Source: an uncultured Clostridia bacterium (GTDB taxonomy: Bacteria > Bacillota > Clostridia > Saccharofermentanales > Saccharofermentanaceae). Taken from it: a stretch of 64,000 nt of DNA. The translations under genes were made by a program, and so were the position numbers. Under the pieces are notes generated by a model. The model did not search any database, was not told where the DNA came from, and saw only the letters and a list, made by a program, of their open reading frames with translations. Below, in pieces: positions 1 through 9,249 of this stretch (position 1 is the stretch's first letter; the number at the start of each line of letters is the position of its first letter). Where the stretch lies: assembly GCA_946187935.1 (NCBI GenBank), contig CAMHSJ010000007.1, positions 33,499 through 97,498 on the forward strand, given 5' to 3'.

Positions 1-1
1 C

Positions 2-106
2 GAGGGGTTTACTTCCGCCAAGAGCAGGGACAGATATAAAGAGCAGGCCTGTGAGACGGGGAGTTTTATCAGGCTCGAGATAGAAAGGCGCATCTTAGAT
101 GATTAA
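2..106 (+). CDS. C-terminal end of an unknown gene, possibly tilS (partial)
   Basis: An open frame enters from the left edge and ends with TAA at 104-106, giving the last 34 residues of a protein rich in charged residues (ending IERRILDD). It overlaps the start of hpt by 8 bases, so the two are translated together. In many Firmicutes the order is tilS-hpt-ftsH, which makes tRNA(Ile)-lysidine synthetase the best guess, but the fragment holds no motif that proves it. The call rests on position only. Confidence 0.4.
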   Translation, partial: EGFTSAKSRDRYKEQACETGSFIRLEIERRILDD

Positions 107-632
107 TGAGAATCTTGATACATCTGAAGTCTTGGTGACACATGAGCAGATAGAGGAGATGCTCGACAGGATGAGCGCTCAGATCAACAAGGATTATGAG
201 GGCAAGTCCCTTATAGTCTGCGGGATCCTTACAGGAGCATTCATCTTTACATCTGATCTTGTAAGAAGGCTCAAGATGCCTGTCATAGTAGACTTCATGC
301 AGGTGTCGAGCTATGTCGGAGAGGTGTCTTCAGGCAATCTCAAGATCAAGAAGGACATGAGCTACGATATCGAGGGCAAGGATGTACTCATCGTAGAGGA
401 CATAATCGATACAGGCAGGACGCTCGAACTGCTTAAGCACCAGCTCCTTAAGCGCGGACCTTCTTCTCTTAAGATCTGCACGGCTTTTGACAAGCCCGCC
501 AGGAGAGTAAATGACCTTAAGCCGGACTATAACGGCATTACCATACCCGATGAGTTCATCGTAGGATACGGACTGGACTTGGACGGGGAATATAGGAACT
601 TTGACGACATTAGGATCGTCAGGAAGGGATAA
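99..632 (+). CDS. hpt: Hypoxanthine phosphoribosyltransferase
   Basis: This 177-aa protein joins hypoxanthine or guanine to PRPP to make IMP or GMP in purine salvage, in the cytoplasm. The PRPP-binding loop with the acidic pair followed by DTGRTL is at about residues 96-108, and the CGILTGAFIF strand-loop near residues 41-50 is typical of the family. Length is normal for bacterial HPRT. The ATG overlaps the upstream stop by 8 bases and ftsH starts 5 bases after its stop, as in many Firmicutes where hpt and ftsH are cotranscribed. Xpt and a nucleoside importer follow, so the block as a whole serves purine recovery. Confidence 0.95.
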   Translation: MINENLDTSEVLVTHEQIEEMLDRMSAQINKDYEGKSLIVCGILTGAFIFTSDLVRRLKMPVIVDFMQVSSYVGEVSSGNLKIKKDMSYDIEGKDVLIVEDIIDTGRTLELLKHQLLKRGPSSLKICTAFDKPARRVNDLKPDYNGITIPDEFIVGYGLDLDGEYRNFDDIRIVRKG

Positions 633-637
633 GATAA

Positions 638-2536
638 ATGGCAGATAACAAAGACGGAATGAAGAGACCGGGAAGCGGATTGTTCTTCTATCTGATCATG
701 CTCGTCGTGATCGTTGCATTCGCTACCATGCTCTTCAACAACAATTCCCAGGGGGCTTCGAAGAACAAGACCACATTGTCGAGTGTCCTGGCCACCATTG
801 AGAGCGATGACAACGATGTCTCGATGGTAGAAGTTTACGGCACTACCGTAACAGTAACTTACAAGGCTGCTGATGCAGAGCGTCCCACCAAGATCTCACA
901 GGATATTCCTTACGAATATGTTGATGATCTCATCGAGAGACTTGAAGCCGCCAAGGCAAACGGACAGATAGGTGATTATACATACACCGAGCCTTTTGAC
1001 TGGTCATCACTTATAGAGATACTCATGATCGTAGGAACGATAGTAGTCGTAGGACTCATCTTCCTCAGCATCACCAAGCAGAGCAAGGACGGCAACAGCG
1101 TATTCAGTTTCGGTAATAACCGTGCTCGCCTCCTTGATCCTAACAAGAAGGACATGACGACATTTGAAGATGTTGCAGGTTCTCTTGAAGAGAAGCAGGA
1201 ATTAAGCGAAGTCGTTGATTTCCTCAAGAACCCTGAGAAGTATAAGAAGCTCGGAGCCAAGATCCCCAGAGGCGTACTTCTCTACGGTGCCCCCGGTACG
1301 GGTAAGACTCTCCTCGCCAAGGCGGTTGCCGGCGAAGCCAAGTGTAAGTTCTTCTACATCTCAGGCTCTGACTTCGTTGAGATGCTCGTAGGTGTAGGTG
1401 CTTCACGTGTAAGAAGCCTTTTCCAGGACGCCAAGAAAGAAGCTCCTTCAGTTCTCTTCATCGACGAGATCGATGCCGTAGGACGCAAGAGAGGCGCAGG
1501 CCTTGGCGGCGGACAGGACGAGCGTGAGCAGACGCTTAACCAGATACTTGTTGAGATGGACGGTTTCGATTCGTCAGACAACGTAATAGTCATCGCGGCG
1601 ACAAACAGAGTTGACGTTCTTGACCCGGCTCTGTTAAGACCGGGAAGATTCGATCGAAGGATCATGGTCAACGAGCCTAATGCTGATGAGAGAGAAGCCA
1701 TTCTTAAGGTCCATGCCAAGGATAAGCCTCTGGCAGACGATGTCGATCTACACGAGGTCGCTTTATCGACAGTTGGTTTCACAGGTGCTGATCTTGCCAA
1801 CCTCCTTAACGAGGCAGCTCTTATGTCTGCCCGTCACAACAAGGAGAAGATCGACATGGAGGCCATAACTGATGCGACATTCCGTGTTCAGATGGGCCCC
1901 CAGAAGAATTCCAAGAAGCTCACAGATAAGGTCAAGCGCCTTACCGCTTACCACGAGGCTGGTCATGCCGTTGTCCTCAAGGCAACATCAGAGTTCGAGA
2001 AGGTAGACAGGGTCACTATCATCCCTGTCGGAAGAGCAGGCGGATATACGGCATTCAAGCCTGTGGAAGATACTGACTTCTACACAGAGAAGATGCTCCT
2101 TGACACCATCACGATGAGTCTTGGCGGAAGAGCAGCAGAAGAAGTGTTCTTAGGCGAGGTCTCCACGGGAGCTGCTTCGGATCTTCAGAACTGCAACAGC
2201 CTTGCCAAGAACATGATCAAGCGCTACGGATTCTCCAAGAAGTTCAAGAACATGGTCTTCGGCGATGAGAACGAAGAGGTATTCCTCGGATATTCAATGG
2301 GACAGGTCCAGAGCTATTCTGACCAGACTGCTGCCGCCATAGACGAGGAGGTCAAGGGCATAATCGACTCTTGCTACGCGGAAGCTAAGCGTATCCTCAC
2401 CGAGAAGAAGAATGTTGTCGAAGGTCTTGCTACGCGCCTTATGGACAAGCTTACGGTCGACGGTCCTGACTTCGAGAAGATCTACGAAGCAGACGGAGAC
2501 TTAGAGAAGGTCTACGGAATTATCGGAGCCAATTAA
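638..2536 (+). CDS. ftsH: ATP-dependent zinc metalloprotease FtsH
   Basis: A 632-aa membrane-bound AAA+ protease that degrades misassembled membrane proteins and short-lived regulators. The N-terminus has one membrane segment near residues 13-33 and a second near 120-145 with a short outside domain between them. Walker A GAPGTGKT is at about residue 217, Walker [10 protein letters not shown] and the second region of homology ([20 protein letters not shown]) follow, and the zinc site HEAGH is at about 439-443. All key residues are present and length is standard. A terminator follows the stop codon, closing the hpt-ftsH unit. Confidence 0.97.
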   Translation: MADNKDGMKRPGSGLFFYLIMLVVIVAFATMLFNNNSQGASKNKTTLSSVLATIESDDNDVSMVEVYGTTVTVTYKAADAERPTKISQDIPYEYVDDLIERLEAAKANGQIGDYTYTEPFDWSSLIEILMIVGTIVVVGLIFLSITKQSKDGNSVFSFGNNRARLLDPNKKDMTTFEDVAGSLEEKQELSEVVDFLKNPEKYKKLGAKIPRGVLLYGAPGTGKTLLAKAVAGEAKCKFFYISGSDFVEMLVGVGASRVRSLFQDAKKEAPSVLFIDEIDAVGRKRGAGLGGGQDEREQTLNQILVEMDGFDSSDNVIVIAATNRVDVLDPALLRPGRFDRRIMVNEPNADEREAILKVHAKDKPLADDVDLHEVALSTVGFTGADLANLLNEAALMSARHNKEKIDMEAITDATFRVQMGPQKNSKKLTDKVKRLTAYHEAGHAVVLKATSEFEKVDRVTIIPVGRAGGYTAFKPVEDTDFYTEKMLLDTITMSLGGRAAEEVFLGEVSTGAASDLQNCNSLAKNMIKRYGFSKKFKNMVFGDENEEVFLGYSMGQVQSYSDQTAAAIDEEVKGIIDSCYAEAKRILTEKKNVVEGLATRLMDKLTVDGPDFEKIYEADGDLEKVYGIIGAN

Positions 2537-2559
2537 TACAGATCCGTAAAATGATCAAC

Positions 2560-2596
2560 ACGGGGTTGCATTAAGATATGCAGCCCTGTTTTATTT
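2560..2596 (+). terminator. Rho-independent terminator after ftsH
   Basis: A 12-bp stem (2560-2571 with 2578-2589, including two G-U pairs) with a 6-base loop is followed by a T-rich run to 2596. It lies 23 bases after the ftsH stop. The ATG at 2578, which would begin the longest open frame for the next gene, is inside the right arm of this stem and so is not the start of xpt. Confidence 0.85.
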
Positions 2597-2631
2597 TGGT
2601 GCATTCATACCTTTTATGTCTGATTTTTCAT

Positions 2632-2659
2632 TTGACATCTAATTGTAATGTTTTAAAAT
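2632..2659 (+). promoter_or_regulatory. Sigma-A promoter of xpt
   Basis: A perfect TTGACA (2632-2637) is followed after 16 bases by TAAAAT (2654-2659). Transcription should begin near 2666, leaving only about six bases before the ribosome site at 2672-2680. This short leader leaves no room for a purine riboswitch and argues against any start codon upstream of 2686. Confidence 0.75.
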
Positions 2660-2685
2660 TGAAGGGTGCTTGGGAGGTGATATTT

Positions 2686-3264
2686 ATTCGCGCTTTAGAA
2701 GAGAAGATACTGTCGGAGGGACAGATCCTGCCCGGTGAGATACTTAAGGTAGGAAGCTTTCTTAACCAGCAGATAGATACAACGCTCCTTATGGATATGG
2801 GCAGTGAGATCGCACGTCTGTTCAAGGACGAAGGGATCACCAAGGTGCTTACCATAGAGTCATCAGGCATTGCTGTTGCTTTTGCGGCAGGTTTCCAGAT
2901 CGGTGTCCCCGTCGTATTCGCCAAGAAACATGCGAGCATCAATCTTTCAGACAGCATAATCACGTCCGAAGTCTATTCCTACACCCACCAGAAGACATAT
3001 AAGATCGTTATCGGTGCAGAATATCTGTCACCTGACGATACGGTCCTCATCGTTGACGATTTCCTTGCCAAGGGCAATGCCCTTAAAGGACTTATCGAGA
3101 TAGTGAGTAAGGCCGGAGCAAAGCTCGCGGGAGCTGCGGTCGCGATAGAGAAGGGTTTCCAGGGCGGCGGAGACAAGTTCAGAGCCGAGGGAGTAAGAGT
3201 GGAATCACTTGCGATAATTGATTCCATGAGCGATGATTCCCTCACATTCAGACCACAGGAGTGA
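2686..3264 (+). CDS. xpt: Xanthine phosphoribosyltransferase, apparent AUU start
   Basis: The 192-aa product converts xanthine and PRPP to XMP. Motifs match the Xpt family along the whole length: KVGSFLNQQID near the start, TIESSGIA, VFAKKHAS and the PRPP loop VLIVDDFLAKG. The start is placed at ATT 2686 because GGGAGGTGAT at 2672-2681 pairs with the 16S 3' end at ideal spacing, and the resulting N-terminus (x-R-A-L-E-E-K-I) aligns residue for residue with the M-E-A-L-K-R-K-I start of the Bacillus enzyme, which is 194 aa. The only other nearby choice is GTG 2677, which lies inside the ribosome site. Function is sure; the start is inferred. Confidence 0.9.
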   Translation: MRALEEKILSEGQILPGEILKVGSFLNQQIDTTLLMDMGSEIARLFKDEGITKVLTIESSGIAVAFAAGFQIGVPVVFAKKHASINLSDSIITSEVYSYTHQKTYKIVIGAEYLSPDDTVLIVDDFLAKGNALKGLIEIVSKAGAKLAGAAVAIEKGFQGGGDKFRAEGVRVESLAIIDSMSDDSLTFRPQE

Positions 3265-3279
3265 TCTGTTTAAACTACG

Positions 3280-3300
3280 ATATGCATTTTTTCTGCATAT
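3280..3300 (+). other. Small hairpin upstream of the BMP lipoprotein gene
   Basis: A perfect 7-bp inverted repeat (3280-3286 with 3294-3300) holds seven pyrimidines in the loop. It lies 11 bases before the ribosome site of the next gene. It has no T-run after it, so it is not a normal terminator; it might stabilise the 5' end of the importer mRNA or trim readthrough from xpt. Confidence 0.4.
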
Positions 3301-3322
3301 AAAAAAGTATTTGGAGGCAGTT

Positions 3323-4534
3323 ATGAAGAAACTGATTTCACTCGTGCTTACAGCTTCACTTGCAGCTATGTCAGCATTTGCATTTGCAGGTTGCGCAAGC
3401 ACAGAAGGTGGCAGTGAAAGCGACTTCAGAGTCGGTGCCATCTACATCAACAGCCAGAACGACACTTCCGGCTACACCTATGCTCACCACAAGGGCATTA
3501 CTGAGGCTATGGAGCAGGTAGGTCTTGATCCTACCAAGGATCTGTCAATCGTTGACAATGTTCCTGAGGATGCAGAGCAGGTTAAGGCTGCTGTAGACCA
3601 GCTTGCAGGTGAGGGATGCGACATCATCTTCGGTATCAGCTTTGGTTATATCGATGCTTTGGAAGAGGCTGCAGCAGAGTATCCTGACATCATCTTCTCA
3701 CACGCTACAGGTTACAAGTCCAACGACACTAACTTTAACAACTACTTCGGCAGGATCTACCAGGCTCGTTACCTTGCAGGTATCGCTGCAGGTTACAAGT
3801 CACTTGCTTTGGGCAACAATGAGATCGGCTATGTATCCGCCTGGGGTACAGAGTATGCCGAGACATGCTCAGGCATCAACGCTTTCGCATTAGGATGCCA
3901 GTCAGTTAACCCTGATGCTCATGTTAATGTATATGAGATCTACACATGGGGTGACCAGGATCTTGAGAGACAGGCAGCTGAGACTCTCATCGACACATTC
4001 GGATGCTGCGTTATCGCTCAGCACTGCGATTCCGCTCAGCCTCAGATCGTTGCTAACGAGAAGGGCGTTTACGGATGCGGCTACAATTCAGACATGACTG
4101 CTGAAGCACCTGATTCCCACCTCTGCGCACCTATCTGGAACTGGAGCGCATACTACGCAACAGCTATCAAGGCAGCTATGGATGATCCTTCAACATTCAT
4201 GACAACAGTAGGCAACTACTATGAAGGAATCAACTCAGGTCTCGTTGCTGTATCAGAGCTTTCAGCAAACAACGAGCCCCAGGCTCAGGAAGCTATCGAC
4301 ATCGCTACAGACCTCATGAAGAACGGTGAATGGGATGTATTCTCAGGAACAGCTCTCTCATTCTCAGGTGATGCCGGCAGCGTTGCAGCAACACAGACAG
4401 ACAAGGATCTTGTTGCTTCAGACGGCACGGTCATCGCAGCAGCAGGTGAAGGCTCTATCGACGATGGCGTCATCCAGGGTTCCATGAACTACTATGTTGC
4501 AGGCGTAACACAGGTTAACTCAGCTGAGGGCTAA
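3323..4534 (+). CDS. BMP-family (PnrA-like) nucleoside-binding lipoprotein of an ABC importer
   Basis: A 403-aa surface lipoprotein. The signal peptide ends in the lipobox AFAG-C with the lipidated cysteine at residue 24. The mature part is a basic membrane protein (BMP) domain: GAIYINSQNDTSGYTYAHHKG, a central Rossmann-like half and the YYATAIKAAMDD and GNYYEGINSGLV segments of purine nucleoside receptors. Start ATG 3323 has GGAGG at 3312-3316; the frame is open 90 bases further up but without a ribosome site. It heads a four-gene operon with an ATPase and two permeases, the NupABC/YufNOPQ layout, so it probably catches purine nucleosides for hpt and xpt. Confidence 0.9.
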   Translation: MKKLISLVLTASLAAMSAFAFAGCASTEGGSESDFRVGAIYINSQNDTSGYTYAHHKGITEAMEQVGLDPTKDLSIVDNVPEDAEQVKAAVDQLAGEGCDIIFGISFGYIDALEEAAAEYPDIIFSHATGYKSNDTNFNNYFGRIYQARYLAGIAAGYKSLALGNNEIGYVSAWGTEYAETCSGINAFALGCQSVNPDAHVNVYEIYTWGDQDLERQAAETLIDTFGCCVIAQHCDSAQPQIVANEKGVYGCGYNSDMTAEAPDSHLCAPIWNWSAYYATAIKAAMDDPSTFMTTVGNYYEGINSGLVAVSELSANNEPQAQEAIDIATDLMKNGEWDVFSGTALSFSGDAGSVAATQTDKDLVASDGTVIAAAGEGSIDDGVIQGSMNYYVAGVTQVNSAEG

Positions 4535-4538
4535 TATT

Positions 4539-6122
4539 ATGAGTGCAGCTATCGAGCTTAAGGGAATATGCAAAAACTTTGGCTCTGTAGCCGCCAACAA
4601 GAATATCGACCTGTCCGTGGGCAAGGGAGAGATATTAGCTCTCCTTGGCGAGAACGGATCAGGCAAAACGACACTTATGAACATGCTGTCGGGCATCTAC
4701 ATGCCCGACAGCGGTTCTATTTTTATGGACGGCAAAGAGGTCAAGATCAATTCACCTGAATCTGCCGGCAAATTAGGGATAGGAATGGTGCACCAGCACT
4801 TCAAGCTGGTAGAGCGCTTTACGGCCCTGGACAACATAAGGATAGGAATGGGGAAAGAAGCGGGAACTATCTTCAAGAAAGACACCACCCGCAAGGAAGT
4901 ACTGGATACTGCAGCCAAATTCGGCTTTAACATAGATCCGGATAAGTATGTATACAACATGCCCGTATCAGAGAAGCAGACTTTAGAGATCTTAAAGGTC
5001 CTCTGCTACGGCGCTAAGATAATAATACTGGACGAACCTACCGCGGTGTTGACCGTGCAGGAGGTTGAACGTCTTTTCGATGTGCTCCGCAAGATGAAGA
5101 GCGAGGGACACTCGGTAGTAATAATCACGCATAAGCTCAACGAGGTTATGGATATATCTGACAGGGTCGCGGTCTTAAGACACGGCGAATATGTCGGCAG
5201 CGTAGAGACTAAGAAGACATCAGAAAAAGAGCTTACAGAACTTATGGTGGGCCGCAAGATCGATCTTAATATCACGCGCCCCATCGTCGAGAAGACACAT
5301 CCGCTGCTCGAGATAAGGGACCTGACAGTCAAGAATGATGAAGGCGCCATAGCAGTCGACGGCATGAACTTCTACATAAGAGGCGGCGAGATGCTCGGTG
5401 TTGCAGGCATAGCAGGCTCCGGCCAGAAAGAGCTCTGCGAAGCCATAGCAGGCTTAAGGCCAATAGAGAAAGGCCAGATGATCCATGAAGGCGAGAGCAT
5501 AGTGGGAATGCCTCCTAAGAAGATCTTAGAGCACGGCATCTCAATGAGCTTCATTCCTGAGGACAGACTCGGTATGGGACTTGCTCCTTCACTGTCCATT
5601 ACGGATAACATGATCCTCAAGAACTATAACGAAGCCAAGGGCATCTTTGTCGACAGAAAGAGCGCAAGGCAGGAAGCTCAGAAGACCATAGACAAATTAG
5701 AGATCGTAACACCGTCCACTGAGACACCTGTAAGAAGGCTCTCCGGCGGAAACGTCCAGAAGGTCCTTCTGGGACGTGAGATCAAGGCCGGTCCTAATGT
5801 CCTTATTACCGCATATCCTGTAAGAGGTCTTGATATCAATTCCTCATACATGATCTACGACATTTTAAACGAACAGAAAAAGAAGGGCGTGGGCATCCTT
5901 TTCGTTGGTGAAGACTTAGATGTCATGCTGGCTCTGTGTGACAAGATAATGGTAATGTGCCACGGCAAGCTTCAGGGCGTTGTCAATAGCGGCCATACGA
6001 CAAAAGAAGACATTGGTCTCATGATGACGGGCGCCCTTAATATCGTAAACAAGGAAGGCAAGACTGACGGTATCGCCAAGGATTCCGCCATCGAAGAGAA
6101 GAAGGAGGAAGGACATGTCTGA
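4539..6122 (+). CDS. Nucleoside ABC importer, double ATP-binding subunit
   Basis: A 527-aa protein with two ABC domains in tandem, as in RbsA and YufO/NupO. The first domain has Walker A GENGSGKT (residues 37-44) and Walker B IIILDEPTAVLT, but a weakened signature (VSEKQ). The second has GIAGSGQKEL, signature LSGGNVQKV and a Walker B that ends in VRGLD without the catalytic glutamate, which is the usual asymmetry of this family. The gene starts four bases after the lipoprotein stop and overlaps the next by 8 bases, so the importer is translationally coupled. Confidence 0.93.
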   Translation: MSAAIELKGICKNFGSVAANKNIDLSVGKGEILALLGENGSGKTTLMNMLSGIYMPDSGSIFMDGKEVKINSPESAGKLGIGMVHQHFKLVERFTALDNIRIGMGKEAGTIFKKDTTRKEVLDTAAKFGFNIDPDKYVYNMPVSEKQTLEILKVLCYGAKIIILDEPTAVLTVQEVERLFDVLRKMKSEGHSVVIITHKLNEVMDISDRVAVLRHGEYVGSVETKKTSEKELTELMVGRKIDLNITRPIVEKTHPLLEIRDLTVKNDEGAIAVDGMNFYIRGGEMLGVAGIAGSGQKELCEAIAGLRPIEKGQMIHEGESIVGMPPKKILEHGISMSFIPEDRLGMGLAPSLSITDNMILKNYNEAKGIFVDRKSARQEAQKTIDKLEIVTPSTETPVRRLSGGNVQKVLLGREIKAGPNVLITAYPVRGLDINSSYMIYDILNEQKKKGVGILFVGEDLDVMLALCDKIMVMCHGKLQGVVNSGHTTKEDIGLMMTGALNIVNKEGKTDGIAKDSAIEEKKEEGHV

Positions 6123-7215
6123 TTTCCATCTCGTAAGGCGTGCTGATTTCTCCATCAGAAGACTGATCATCTGTTATGCTGTCGGCATCCTGATCTCTTT
6201 GGGGATCGGTGCGCTGCTGCTCTCAGGCCTCGGCATCAATCCGTTCGAGTACTATAAGAGGATGCTCACTATGGGCCTTATCGGCAACCGCTATGCTTAT
6301 AAGTGCATAGAAGGTCTTCTTAAGATATTTGTGCCTCTGCTCATCACTTCGCTTGCATTAGGTCTTGCGTTCAAGATGCGTTTCTGGAATATAGGAGGCG
6401 AGGGCGAGTTCCTTATAGGTTCTATCTGCGCTGCCATCGTGGCATTTAACAGCGGCAGTATGCCCAAGATAGTTACCATCACACTGATGTGCCTGGCAGC
6501 TTCACTTTCTGCGGGAATAATAGGTCTTGCGGTAGCTGCGCTCAAGGTCAGGTTCAACACCAATGAGACTCTCATGACGCTGATGCTAAACTACATAATG
6601 CTGTATCTCATAAGGTATCTTGGCAGCACCAAGGCCCCCTGGAACTTCTTCCTTAATCCTGAATCCGAGAGACCTATATTCGGTCAGTTCGCTGACAACT
6701 GCAAGATGGGCGGCATCAAGATCGGAAACTTCACTTTGCTCTATTCCGTCATCGCTGCCATCATCATCACGGTGATCATCTACGTTTATCTCAAGTACAC
6801 CAAGCAGGGCTATGAGATATCCGTTGTGGGAGATTCTTCTGCTACTGCAAAATATGCGGGAATGAAGGTCGGAAAGATAGTCTTAAGAACGATGTTCATC
6901 TCAGCCGCGCTCATAGGTCTTGCTTCAGGCCTTGCGACTGCGACTGCAGGAACGATATCGGAGAGCATCACCAACAACGCGGGATGGACCGGCATCATCG
7001 TGGCATGGCTTGCCAAGCTCTCGGTACCCGCCATCTTTGTTACTACTCTCCTTATCTCTGTCCTTCAGTACGGATGCCAGGCTGCAGCAACGCAGTATCC
7101 TGCAATAGACAGCAATTTTGCAGATCTTCTCCAGGGCATAATACTCTTCTCGGTACTTGCAGCTGACTTCGTTGCAACCTTCAAGATCGCGCGCAAAGGA
7201 GGGCAGGAGAAATGA
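6115..7215 (+). CDS. Nucleoside ABC importer, permease subunit 1
   Basis: A 366-aa membrane protein of the BPD-type ABC permease family that goes with BMP receptors (YufP/NupP type). It has about nine to ten hydrophobic spans, an early GLGINPFEYYKRM segment, the FKMRFWNIGGEGEFLIG motif that is diagnostic for this branch, and the coupling-helix region YEISVVGDSSATAKYAGM. It overlaps the ATPase gene by 8 bases and the next permease by 4. Confidence 0.93.
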   Translation: MSDFHLVRRADFSIRRLIICYAVGILISLGIGALLLSGLGINPFEYYKRMLTMGLIGNRYAYKCIEGLLKIFVPLLITSLALGLAFKMRFWNIGGEGEFLIGSICAAIVAFNSGSMPKIVTITLMCLAASLSAGIIGLAVAALKVRFNTNETLMTLMLNYIMLYLIRYLGSTKAPWNFFLNPESERPIFGQFADNCKMGGIKIGNFTLLYSVIAAIIITVIIYVYLKYTKQGYEISVVGDSSATAKYAGMKVGKIVLRTMFISAALIGLASGLATATAGTISESITNNAGWTGIIVAWLAKLSVPAIFVTTLLISVLQYGCQAAATQYPAIDSNFADLLQGIILFSVLAADFVATFKIARKGGQEK

Positions 7216-8204
7216 TCAATGTAATCACGATGTTCCTGTTCAATATCGTTGTCTATAACATCGCGCTCCTTTACGGCACGACGGGCGAGATCATGATCGA
7301 AAAGAGCGGCAGCCTCAACCTCGGCGTTGAAGGCACCATGGCTATCGGCGCTGTATGCGGATATATAGCTGCCTGCAGGACAAACAGCCTATTCGTCGGT
7401 GTTCTTGTCGCTTTCCTTACGGCAGGACTTACAGGCCTTGTTTTTGCATTCCTTACCGTAACGCTTCAGGCAAACCAGAACGTAACGGGTCTTACCATAA
7501 CGACATTCGGTGTAGCCTTCTATTACTTTATCGGCAATGGTCTTTCCAACTCCAAGGGCGGATGGCCCAAGTTAAACGACACGACTCTTGCAGACCAGTT
7601 CAGAGATGTTGAGATCCCTTTGCTGTCCAAGATTCCGATCCTCGGCAAGGGATTGTTCTCGCACAATATCCTTGTCTATCTCGGCATTGCCATCGCAGTT
7701 CTGATGTGGGCATATTTTGCCAAGACAATGCCGGGCCTTAAGCTCAGGGCTATAGGTGAGAATCCGGGTGCTGCCGACTCTGCCGGCATCAATGTTACCC
7801 GCATGAAGTATATCCACATAATCATCGGTTCAGGCATCATGGGTATAGGCGGCCTTTACATGGGTCTTAACATGGGCGGAACCTTCGAAGGATCCAACTG
7901 CTGGATCAACGGTTACGGCTGGATCGCCATAGCTCTCGTTATCTTCGCTAACTGGAATCCCGCCAAGGCTCTCCTCGGCACTCTTATTTTCGGTTTCTTC
8001 AATACATTAAGAGTCTATAACGCAACCATAGCTTATAACTTCCCGAACACATTAGGCTGGCTTAACAAGATACCCGCACAGTTCTTCTCAGCTCTGCCTT
8101 TCATTATCACTCTCCTTGTCCTTATCATCACTTCGATAAGCAAGAAGAACAGCTCTAACGAACCTGCTTCCATCGGTAGGAACTACTACAGAGAAGACAG
8201 ATAA
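7212..8204 (+). CDS. Nucleoside ABC importer, permease subunit 2
   Basis: A 330-aa membrane protein, the partner permease (YufQ/NupQ type). Motifs seen are IMIEKSGSLNLGVEGTMAIGA near the N-terminus and LKLRAIGENPGAADSAGINV, the coupling region. It starts in an ATGA overlap with the first permease. With the lipoprotein, the ATPase and that permease it completes the importer; a short palindromic repeat starts directly after its TAA stop. Confidence 0.93.
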   Translation: MINVITMFLFNIVVYNIALLYGTTGEIMIEKSGSLNLGVEGTMAIGAVCGYIAACRTNSLFVGVLVAFLTAGLTGLVFAFLTVTLQANQNVTGLTITTFGVAFYYFIGNGLSNSKGGWPKLNDTTLADQFRDVEIPLLSKIPILGKGLFSHNILVYLGIAIAVLMWAYFAKTMPGLKLRAIGENPGAADSAGINVTRMKYIHIIIGSGIMGIGGLYMGLNMGGTFEGSNCWINGYGWIAIALVIFANWNPAKALLGTLIFGFFNTLRVYNATIAYNFPNTLGWLNKIPAQFFSALPFIITLLVLIITSISKKNSSNEPASIGRNYYREDR

Positions 8205-8233
8205 TGTGACAAGGGGACATGCCTTTTGTCACA
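8205..8233 (+). repeat. 29-bp REP-like palindrome, copy 1
   Basis: The element begins TGTGACAAGGGGACATG and ends CTTTTGTCACA, with 8-bp arms that are perfect complements. It starts on the base after the TAA stop of the permease gene and ends three bases before the ribosome site of the next gene. Two more copies of the same length are at 13812 and 26402. Such GTGACA palindromes resemble the REP elements moved by RAYT-type transposases in Clostridia, but no such transposase is in this window. Confidence 0.75.
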
Positions 8234-8245
8234 CCGGAGGTTCCT

Positions 8246-8725
8246 ATGGTAGTACGTGAATACACAGACAGCGACTTGCCTGAGATGATCAGTATCTGGA
8301 ACGAAGTCGTTCTTGAAGGCATAGCTTTTCCCCAGGAAGATGTGCTTGATGAGGATAGCGGAGCTCAGTTTTTCGCGTCTCAGAGCTATACAGGTGTTGC
8401 AGAAGAAGACGGCAGGGTATTAGGGCTCTACATACTTCATCCAAACAATGTCGGCAGATGCGGTCACATATGCAACGCAAGTTATGCGGTATCATCTGAG
8501 TTAAGGGGCAGGCATATAGGCGGGCAGCTGGTCTTAGACTGTCTTAAGAAGGGTAAGGATCTTGGCTTCAGGGTCCTTCAGTTTAATGCTGTTGTAGAGA
8601 GTAATATCCATGCGAGGCATCTTTATGAGAGGCTAGGCTTTACGCAGCTCGGAACCATTAAGGGCGGCTTCAGGACGAAGGACGGGCACTATGTGAATAT
8701 CTGTCCGTACTATAAGGAATTGTGA
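8246..8725 (+). CDS. GNAT-family N-acetyltransferase
   Basis: A 159-aa GNAT acetyltransferase, predicted to move acetyl from acetyl-CoA to an amine. The fold markers are the N-terminal VREYTDSDLPEMISIWNEVV, the acetyl-CoA strand-loop NASYAVSSELRGRHIGGQL and the final helix HARHLYERLGFTQLGT. The ATG at 8246 has GGAGG at 8237-8241 and is preferred over the ATG at 8219, which lies inside the palindromic repeat. The substrate cannot be told; the sequence resembles small-molecule acetylases of the phosphinothricin group more than the ribosomal ones. Confidence 0.85.
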   Translation: MVVREYTDSDLPEMISIWNEVVLEGIAFPQEDVLDEDSGAQFFASQSYTGVAEEDGRVLGLYILHPNNVGRCGHICNASYAVSSELRGRHIGGQLVLDCLKKGKDLGFRVLQFNAVVESNIHARHLYERLGFTQLGTIKGGFRTKDGHYVNICPYYKEL

Positions 8726-8731
8726 TCAGCC

Positions 8732-9187
8732 ATGCCACAGTTGGTAATTTACAGTGACGACCTTAAAGATGAAGTATTCCGTTTTACTTCAGAATGCTTT
8801 GAAGAACTGGGAAAGTCCTTTGAACCTCATGGAAGACACAGTTTCTATAATGAGATAGACGATCATTTTGAGCGTTTCTGGTGCCTTACAGAACGCGGCA
8901 GGGTCTTGGGCACCGCAGCGGTAGCAAAGCTTGATAAGAACACAGCAGAACTCAAGGCTTTATACGTTGACAGCAGCTTCAGAGGCATGGGCTGGGGATA
9001 TAAGCTTCTTGATGAAGCAGTATCTTTCGCGAGGTCACAAGGTTTTTTAAGGCTAGTCCTTGATTCCATATCAAAGTATGAAGACGCAGCAAGGCTTTAC
9101 AGGCGGTATGGTTTTACCGGTACTGTCCGTTATAATGATAATGTGTATGCCGATGTTTTTATGGAACTTAAGCTGCAGTCCGGTTAA
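8732..9187 (+). CDS. GNAT-family N-acetyltransferase
   Basis: A second, unrelated-looking GNAT protein of 151 aa, six bases after the first. The acetyl-CoA site is at LKALYVDSSFRGMGWGYKLLDEAVSFA (the R/Q-x-x-G-x-G/A pattern appears as RGMGWG), followed by the YEDAARLYRRYGFTGT helix that closes the fold. Substrate unknown. Close spacing suggests both acetyltransferases are on one mRNA, perhaps continuing from the importer genes through the palindrome. Confidence 0.85.
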   Translation: MPQLVIYSDDLKDEVFRFTSECFEELGKSFEPHGRHSFYNEIDDHFERFWCLTERGRVLGTAAVAKLDKNTAELKALYVDSSFRGMGWGYKLLDEAVSFARSQGFLRLVLDSISKYEDAARLYRRYGFTGTVRYNDNVYADVFMELKLQSG

Positions 9188-9249
9188 CACATAACGGATC
9201 GCGTGTCAGTTATTCATAATATGTATAATTGGCTGCAGGGGGAAAGATT

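Noticed and set aside
1354..1800. 148-aa minus-strand frame inside ftsH
   Set aside because: It is a shadow of the FtsH AAA domain; no ribosome site and low-complexity Ser/Leu composition.
2537..2685. Possible purine riboswitch upstream of xpt
   Set aside because: The region is a terminator, a sigma-A promoter and a short leader; no conserved aptamer core fits.
3280..3300. Hairpin after xpt considered as a terminator
   Set aside because: There is no T-run after the stem; the Ts are in the loop.
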